A DNA stretch of 64,000 nucleotides from assembly GCA_043228905.1 (NCBI GenBank), contig JBHGNT010000020.1, forward strand, positions 9,920,001-9,984,000, written 5' to 3'. The notes under the pieces were generated by a model that saw nothing but the letters and a program-made list of their open reading frames with translations, was not told the origin of the DNA and searched no databases. Numbering within the stretch: position 1 is the first letter of the stretch; the number at the start of each line of letters is the position of its first letter. Source of the DNA: Azolla caroliniana. Its lineage: Eukaryota; Polypodiophyta. The translations under genes were made by a program, and so were the position numbers. This document shows positions 57,745 through 64,000 of the stretch, in pieces.

Positions 57745-59174
57745 TAGACTCTATGAAGAATATGACACTGACGATTTGTTAAGATTTCACATTATTAATA
57801 CAAATTTTGGGTTTTACCTAGTGGATTCTATTCTTTATAATCTTCTATATGTTTCAATTTTATTTTTATATACTTGATTAGTAGATTTATGACATTGGTT
57901 TCACCGCGTGCATAGCTGACTACCAAACTTATGGAGAAACATGAACTAGTTTAAATGGAGGCTGATTTTGGTCCAAGCTAACCTTAACAGAACATGGCCC
58001 TATAATTGTTGCCATGACTGTCCATGTTGTTATTATGGATCTTTGTCTTCTATTGTTAAAACTATTATGTTTCTATTCCATTGCTGCTTAGATTGTGTAG
58101 TGTGTTGATAATGGTTCCAGTTGCATTATCGTTCGGAGTTTGATCTTGTGTGAATCACCTAAGCAATAGAGTAGATCAATTTTAAATACAGGTATGAAAG
58201 CCTAATAGGTTTGTTATTTCCACGACATTATCCTAAAGTTCACTGCCTTACATTGTCCACAATTATAAACATATGGTTTGATCCCATATGAACAAACTGA
58301 GGAATAGATTAGATCAACTTTAAATACAAGTATTGAATACTTTAATAAGTTAGTTATTCCAATCACTTATCCTAATGTGCACTATCCTACATTTTCCACA
58401 ATTACATACATGCACGTATGGGTCAAAGTATAAATTATATCTCATTTTATTAGTATGGATACAAGTACACCTGATATTTTTGTAAAACTTACCTAATTAA
58501 TATAAGTCTTTAAGTTAGTGTTTCCCTTGTCGCACAGTAGTGACATATTGAGCCATAGTTGAACTTTATTATGCCTACATTAACTTATCAACATGTCTAA
58601 ACTTGCATGATTTCTAATGATCTCCACTCGTAGATCTATCATGTATTTTTATATTTGCAAATTCTCATCAAGTTGAGGAACATGTGATACTAGTGCATCC
58701 AATTTTTGTAGAGAGGGTGTATTTGCTTCGTTTTAAGAAGATTCTACAAGTGGAATGCGCAATCCTTCCACTTGTGAACGCGAACGTGTTTTGGCAGACT
58801 TTGGTGGGGTTGTTGCTTGTGTGACCATCAGTGCTCCCGTATGACTCGATAAATGCTTTGCGAGAATCAACTTTAATCATGGTGTCAGAAGATCTTTTTG
58901 TTGGTGATGGAATTTTAAGTTTGAAGGTCGGCACCTTTTGTCGTGGCTCACTGAAAACAACAAGTCATGACACAAGGATATGGCAATAATGTTAATAATA
59001 AACAATATAGACCTCTTAAATAAGGGAAAAATTAGCAAAAGCATACGTTTTTGTATAGAATTTTACATAAAAAACTTGAAGAAGAAGACCAAAAAACAGC
59101 AAAAAATTTGACCAAATCTAATCAATTGATCATAAAGATCCCATTTTTCAACGAGAACTTGATGCACTACATTC
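57745..59174. other. Intergenic region between M1 and T2
   Basis: 1.4 kb, AT-rich. Contains two diverged direct repeats of about 125 bp (58139-58265 and 58277-58402; shared blocks GATCAA(T/C)TTTAAATACA and CCACAATTA), the right R repeat at 58755-58785, and a minus-strand frame at 58934-58668 (FKLKIPSPTKRSSDTM) that resembles the KKIKLRIQGSPIKAQT segment of M1. It may be a remnant of another M N-terminus arranged divergently from T2. Confidence 0.5.
58755..58785 (-). repeat. 31-bp inverted repeat R, right copy
   Basis: Reverse complement of 49077-49107 with one mismatch. Here it overlaps a local hairpin, ACAAGTGGAA at 58746-58755 with TTCCACTTGT at 58766-58775. Confidence 0.85.
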
Positions 59175-61445
59175 TTGATTGCCAATATGCAACTTGTTAA
59201 GGACCATCTGGCAGTGTTGTGTTCTCAGCAGGTGGAATACTACCTTTCACTTACTACGAAGAGTTGTCGAGTTGCTTTTAAATTTGCTTATAGCATCGAG
59301 ATCATGAGGCTACAGAGAATTCAACATCGATTAATGAAGGGGTGGTGGGTGCCTTTCAACAATAGAGAATCTTCTTGTAAGGGCTTGATTGGGCGACATG
59401 ATGTTAAATGGATGAAGATTTATTTCTCGAAGCAATGTGATGTTACGCCCACCACTGGAAGGTTACATTTGTCAGATAACTTCACTCGTTGTGAGGTATA
59501 CCAAGCCTATAAGGATGACATGTTATTGGAAAGTGTAGCTTATATACAATATAGGCATTTCAATCGTTTATGGAGATCGAAGTTTAACAATGCGGTCATA
59601 CCCTGCAAGGTCCGGATGGGTGTTTGTTCGATTTGCGCGAGTTTAAAAAGCTTGGCAAAGAGTGGGACAACAAATGAAGAATAACAAAATATAAGCCTTT
59701 ATTGAGAGAGCATCGAGAAAGCCAAGTGTTGGAAAGATCTAAAGCTATACACCATCATCAAAAAGTGCTTCAATCACTAGAAAGATACATGTTAGATGGG
59801 ATGGATCAAAAGAAAACTTGTTTGCCACATTTTCGAAGATTGCCCAAGGATATTGGAGATGAATGCCTAGTGCAGATGCACTTAGTAGGATGTCTTTTGT
59901 ATTCTCAAACAATAAGGCCTCAAGTGTTCTTAACTTATCCAAATATCGACAACGACCCTAATCTTATAGTTACAGTCATGCAAAGAGTTCTGCAGAATTG
60001 GCAAGGTTTACTCCCACCAGTACTATACGTGCAACTTGACAACACGGCGAGAGAAAACAAGAACTCGACTATGTTTGGTTACCTGAGCATATTAGTAGAC
60101 AAGGGTATTTTCAAAAAGATTAAGGTCAACTTCTTGCTAGTTGGTCATACACATGATCACATAGATCAAATGTTTAGTAGGTTCTCCAAGAAATTAGCAA
60201 GGTGCAATGCTTTCACACTTCCTATGCTATCAAGGTTGATTACTGAAACTTATACCCCAAGCCAGATGTGCAACATTTAGATGAAGTATATGATATCAAG
60301 CGCTTCTGTTTGGGTGGTGATGGGAATGGATGTAGGGTTCTTGCTCCGCTTAATATATAAGTTTTAACCACGTCTTCCTCATCCAAAAAGGTGTGGTTGA
60401 TCACAACCAGACCATGTTGTATGCCAAACAATACTCATCTAGTTCGCAATGGGAGCCACAAGACGGATGTAGGCTCTTATTGCATTTCCCAGATGCAATA
60501 ATCTATGGTGCCGAGCAAATGCCCTATGACGACCATAAAAGATTGGTTGTTGGTAGTTCACTTGAAGATCAAAAGATATATTGGATGTGGTGCCTTGAGG
60601 AAAAACACAAAAATATTGCGTGAACCAAAAAATAAGTTGTTGATCAATATGTGGATTGGTGGGATATCTTCTTTAATCATCAACATACAATATTAGATAA
60701 CCACTTTACAAGGTACTAGCCACTACAAAATCAATTCGTATGGGCGCTTGGTGGCCCATCAATAGCAAGCACGACTCCTTTACAACCACTAGATAATCTT
60801 GAATTGAATAATCTAGTTCATCCACAACAAAGAGATATTTACGTGGGACCAAGATTATCACATGCTACAGAGGCGAGGTGGCAAGGCAATCTACATGAGC
60901 TACAAGTTGGTATGTTGGTTACAACATTAGTTGGGGGTGATAAGTTGGGTCATCCCTTCTGGATTGCCAAAATCATTGAAATTATTAAGGATGATGAAGG
61001 CAATCAAGTAAATTCTATTATGGTTCATTGGTATCATACCTCCTCCAAAGATGCATTTACTGGGAAGTACTCTTTAGAGATGGTTAAGGATGTTGAAGGT
61101 AGAAGCAGAAAGCGAAGAAGAAAGAATCTACCAAGCATGTCTAGTCTAGCACTTGATAATGTCGACATACTCGTGTATAACTTCTCCTTGACCAAAACAG
61201 GCCATCTAAGTTAGACTACAATCAAGATAATAAAAGAGAAGATCCCAGATGTGCTTGTTGACGCAACACAAAGACGAACAAGGAGTATGTCTAATAATCA
61301 CGGTGACATTGGCTTGCAATTGGATGAAGACAATGCATTGGTTGCTAGTGATGATGACGATGAGACCTCACAAAGCTCTTCTAGTTCATCGGGTGGGTCT
61401 GAAAGGGAAAGCATATCTCTGGGAAGTGATAGATGTCACATATGA
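59175..61445 (+). pseudogene. T2: degraded second DUF7869-like gene
   Basis: Paralogue of T1 in the opposite orientation, about 60% identical by eye. It lacks the N-terminal repeat and Cys-cluster part. Matching blocks: RLHLSDNFTRCEVYQAYKDD (about 59460), CSICASLKSLAKS, LDGMDQKKTCLPHFRRLPKD (about 59795), PPVLYVQLDNTARENKN (about 60016), LLVGHTHDHIDQMFSRFSKK (about 60136), HPQQRDIYVGPR (about 60822), FWIAKIIEII, HWYHTSSKDAFTGKYSLEM. All three candidate acidic positions are kept. Stops and frameshifts occur near 59685, 60280, 60360, 60620 and 61215. It ends 235 bp before the right terminal repeat. Confidence 0.8.
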
Positions 61446-61645
61446 AATGTAAATATTGTATGTTACATCAATATGGCGATATTTCACGTGTCGATTATTA
61501 GGGGCATTTTTTGAAAGCCCTAAATTTTGGGACATGGTATAAATCAATATATTTTGATTCAATTTCCAAAACCCTTTACGCATGTGATGTTCCTTTTTGT
61601 GAAATGACCTACTTTGTGCCTTTTTTGGACGAACTGTTCTTAAAT
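61446..61645. other. Right subterminal region
   Basis: 200 bp after T2, no coding content; includes AAATGACC, which echoes the terminal-repeat word GGTCATTT. Confidence 0.45.
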
Positions 61646-61680
61646 TGCGACATATTACCTGTTTCAAATGACGCGGTGTT
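61646..61680 (-). repeat. Right terminal inverted repeat
   Basis: Reverse complement starts AACACCGCGTCATTT and includes GTAATATGTCGCA. Followed by TCGA at 61681-61684. An extra CAAAATGACC-type subterminal motif (AAATGACC) lies at about 61604. Confidence 0.85.
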
Positions 61681-61749
61681 TCGACCAAATCGAAGACCAA
61701 ACCAAACCAAACCACTTTTCGGCATCCGGAAGTTGCGTTTGAAGGGGCG

Positions 61750-62090
61750 TGTTGAGAATCAAACTCGACTTCCCTAGTGTGTGAACACCCCACCACCTAC
61801 AATAGTAACTAGTGTGTCATAGAATCTTATAGTTCTATGACACATATTTAGTGTAGTTAAGTCTTAACCTCCCTTTAGTTAAGAGGTGGTTGTAGAAAGA
61901 GAATATAAGGAGAATGTGACTATATAAGCACCTTCCCACCTTATTTGTAACAATTGGTCATCCTTGCAATCTTCCTTTTAATAATATAGTCTTTACTTGT
62001 TTTCTGTATACTCAAGCTCTCTCTCTCTCAGACACACACACACATACACACATCTCTTCTGTTGCAGATACTCACTCTCGGTTCTTTACA
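61750..62090 (+). repeat. 3' LTR of copia-3
   Basis: 341 bp, preceded by the polypurine tract GAAGGGGCG and followed by target copy TTCTT. Shorter microsatellites account for most of the length difference from the 5' LTR. Confidence 0.95.
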
Positions 62091-63115
62091 TTCTTTAAAA
62101 TGTCATCTAAATGAGGAGTTGCATCTTGCAATGTTCTCTCATATGTCCAAGTTAGTTAATTATTATAATTGACCTCTATTGATGCATACTCAAATATTTG
62201 ATTAGAACTTTATATTGTCATCATGACATATATAATGAAATTAATTAGTTCTCAAGAGATGGTCGGCAACATGGTGTTGCCATGACATGATAAAAAATTA
62301 TTGTTCTTTAAATGTCATCTAAATGAGGGGTTGCATCTTTGAATGTTCTCTCATATAAGCATAGATTGACACATGCGTGATATTCGCAATATTCGAGCAT
62401 AATAAATGGCCCAAGAATATTATAAAACCATTTGTTTTGCAAAATAAATTTATTAATTCAATGAAAAAAGAACAAAAAACGAACAAAAAACGAACACTTT
62501 CACATCTGTTATGAAATCCACATAAAGAAAATCCAAACTAGCTTGCCTTGTTTCTTACTTCTTACTCAATTTATAATTGATACATAGATACCCATTTGGG
62601 TTAGTTTGGTTACATGTGTGCTAAAAAGGTGGCACAAAGGTACACGACAACATGAAGGTAAATCATACTATTATAAAAATATTATTAGTGTCAAGTCCCC
62701 TTTTTTTTTGTCAAGTAAAAATATCCATTGGGAGACTAAAAAGGAGGGAGTTTATGAACCTTTTTTTTAGCGAATACTTTTTCATACATTCGTATTCTTA
62801 TTCATATGCATTCTTGGGGGAGGCCCCACGAATGCGAATATGTCAATCTATGTGTCCAAGTAGGTTAATTTATAATAATCGACCTCTATTGATGCATACA
62901 TGAATATTTTAGCAGAACTTTAATTAATGAATTCAATGTGTTGTTAAGAGATGCTTGGCAACATGGTGTGATTATCACAAGGTACAAAATTATTGTTCTT
63001 TAAATGTCCTCGAAACGAAGGGTTGCATCTTGGAATGTTCTCTCATATAACCAAGTTAATTTATAATAAGTGGACCTTTATTGATCAACTAAAATCTTCT
63101 ACTTTGTTTGTAGAC
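62091..63115 (+). repeat. Host tandem repeat of ~213 bp
   Basis: Units recognised by TTCTTTAAATGTC at 62091, 62304 and 62996 (the last displaced by a MITE-like insertion). Shared blocks: GGTTGCATCTT, GAATGTTCTCTCATAT, GACCTCTATTGATGCATAC, TTAGTTCTCAAGAGATG and GGCAACATGGTGT. Pieces at 22855-22918 and 27903-27970 belong to the same array before the LINE and copia-3 insertions. No coding content. Confidence 0.85.
62360..62852. mobile_element. MITE-like insertion with 12-bp terminal inverted repeats
   Basis: Begins CATAGATTGACA and ends TGTCAATCTATG, interrupting a host repeat unit between CTCTCATAT and TGTCCAAG. AT-rich, no coding potential. The target duplication could not be fixed because of AT-rich ends. 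Confidence 0.7.
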
Positions 63116-63129
63116 AAGGCTCACATATT

Positions 63130-63618
63130 TAGCAATGGGCACGGTTCGGTTTCAAGGCAAAGAAACCAAACCAAACCGTTTATGAACTCTCAGTATTTAA
63201 ACCAAACCATTTAAGAAAAAGTTTAAACCAAACCGTTTAGGGAAAAGTTTAAACCAAACCGAACCATTTAATAAAAAATTTAAACCTAACCACTTAAGTC
63301 AAACTAGTTAATCATCTAAAGAAACAAAAATACATTAAATTAAATAAGCATTTAAGTTAAATTTATTAAATCAATAAAAAACCATTAATTAAACCATTAC
63401 ATCAATAAACTATTAAGGTAAAAAAAAAATTAACCAAAAACCTATAAACCTTTAAACCAAACTTGTAAAACTATAAACCTGAGTTTTAGAACCGAAACCA
63501 AACCGTTTATTGAGAATCCAAACCAAACCAAACCACTAATTTTTTTTGGAACCAATAAACCGTTAAACCATGGCTTAATGATTCGGTTCGGTTTGAGCCG
63601 AAACCGTGCCCATTGCTA
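63130..63618. mobile_element. hAT-type MITE
   Basis: 489 bp with terminal inverted repeats starting TAGCAATGGGCACGGTT and a perfect 8-bp target duplication CACATATT (63122-63129, 63619-63626). The interior is dense in AAACCAAACC/GGTTCGGTTT motifs, as in many plant hAT MITEs. No coding sequence; it would need a hAT transposase supplied from elsewhere. Confidence 0.92.
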
Positions 63619-63626
63619 CACATATT

Positions 63627-64000
63627 CATGTATGATCCTTGTCATGTCCGAAGGGGGGTGTCTTTGTTAGATGTTGCATCATGGATGCCTCACCAAATGG
63701 GTAAAATGTTAACTCCAATAATGTTTGAGGTAGGATGACAATGATGACAAACTAATAAGGGCACAAGAGTGGCATGTCCAACCACAAACATGGTCTACGA
63801 GTTGGATATTGATCATAAAATGTTACTCTTGGAAGCATGTGTACTAATTACTAACTAGGAATGAGGCCCCACCTCTTTTAATGAGGTTTCGCACGCTTAT
63901 CGTATGTGGGTTCAGATTTGTCGAGGCTTTTCCAACTGGGGGCATAAGAGTACATAGCTACACACCCAAACAAAACAACGATTCATTGTTGTTAAAGGAA
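63627..64000. other. Unassigned right edge
   Basis: No gene, repeat or element recognised in the last ~370 bp. The phrase GATGTTGCATCATGGATGCC is unlike the host repeat. Confidence 0.4.

Larger units (their letters stand above)
45672..61680. mobile_element. 16-kb TIR transposon with DUF7869-like and ParB-methyltransferase genes
   Basis: The ends are inverted copies of each other: AACACCG(G/C)GTCATTT, six variable bases, then GTAATATGTCGCA; 31 of the first 35 positions match. TCGA flanks both ends (45668-45671, 61681-61684), a probable 4-bp target duplication, although being palindromic it could belong to the inverted repeats. Both outer flanks are copia-3 tail, so the element is a clean insertion. 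Cargo, left to right: M2 (minus), a 5S-rRNA-like segment, T1 (minus), a divergent promoter, M1 (plus) with a palindrome array in intron 1, and T2 (plus). I know no described superfamily with this gene set. Confidence 0.85.
27971..62090 (+). mobile_element. Ty1/copia retrotransposon copia-3, exploded by four insertions
   Basis: LTRs 27971-28324 and 61750-62090 (TGTTGAGAATC...TTTACA) are flanked by TTCTT at 27966-27970 and 62091-62095. Its own DNA is in five pieces: 27971-30423, 34293-34954, 40000-40540, 44449-45671 and 61681-62090, about 5.3 kb in total, which is the normal size for the family. Coding order is preserved across all breaks: gag-protease-integrase, integrase end, RT start, RT end-RNase H, tail and 3' LTR. 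The four inserts are each bounded by their own short duplications. Confidence 0.93.

Overview
The window is nuclear DNA of a land plant. It holds one clearly host-type gene, an eight-exon plastid rhomboid-like protease at 18.1-22.2 kb, in a sea of nested transposable elements (Ty1/copia, Ty3/gypsy including a chromovirus, an L1-type LINE, two MITE-like elements). The lineage cannot be fixed from the sequence. The DUF7869-like gene family seen here suggests to me a non-seed plant (fern, lycophyte or bryophyte), with low confidence.

Layout. 1-2613: 5' part of a gypsy element on the minus strand, inserted in a copia element (copia-1) whose RT/RNase H and 3' LTR follow. 4037-9446: a chromovirus (gypsy-A) nested inside that copia LTR, with a perfect 5-bp target duplication. 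10069-16081: copia-2, with a solo LTR and a duplicated flank upstream. 16379-17182: a solo gypsy-type LTR. 18135-22225: the rhomboid gene. 22919-27870: a degraded LINE on the minus strand. 27971-62090: one copia element (copia-3, about 5.3 kb of its own DNA, target duplication TTCTT) blown up to 34 kb by four further insertions: copia-4 (30424-34292), a gag-only gypsy element (34955-39999), an internally deleted chromovirus (gypsy-B, 40541-44448) and a 16-kb DNA transposon (45672-61680). 62091-64000: a ~213-bp host tandem repeat carrying two MITE-like insertions.

The outstanding feature is the 16-kb element at 45672-61680. It has 35-bp imperfect terminal inverted repeats and is flanked by TCGA on both sides. 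It carries two copies each of two genes. One gene (T) encodes a DUF7869-like protein with a plausible RNase-H-fold DDD pattern, probably the transposase. The other (M) is an intron-bearing gene whose product joins a ParB-like domain to a beta-class amino-methyltransferase (DIPY motif, then an FSGTG motif), an architecture otherwise known to me from bacteria, phages and plasmids. The better copies, T1 (minus) and M1 (plus), diverge from a shared ~840-bp promoter region. Intron 1 of M1 holds 13 copies of a 25-bp palindrome, largely on a strict 51-bp period, which would be a natural binding or methylation site for the ParB-methyltransferase. A reading that fits all of this is a transposon carrying its own DNA-modification and partition-like module. 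M1 has one, and T1 two, in-frame stop codons in otherwise open frames, so this copy may be recently dead or dependent on an active relative elsewhere.

Across many of the elements here the reading frames stay open over kilobases with hardly any frameshifts but repeated nonsense codons, many explicable as C-to-T changes, as expected for heavily methylated repeats.
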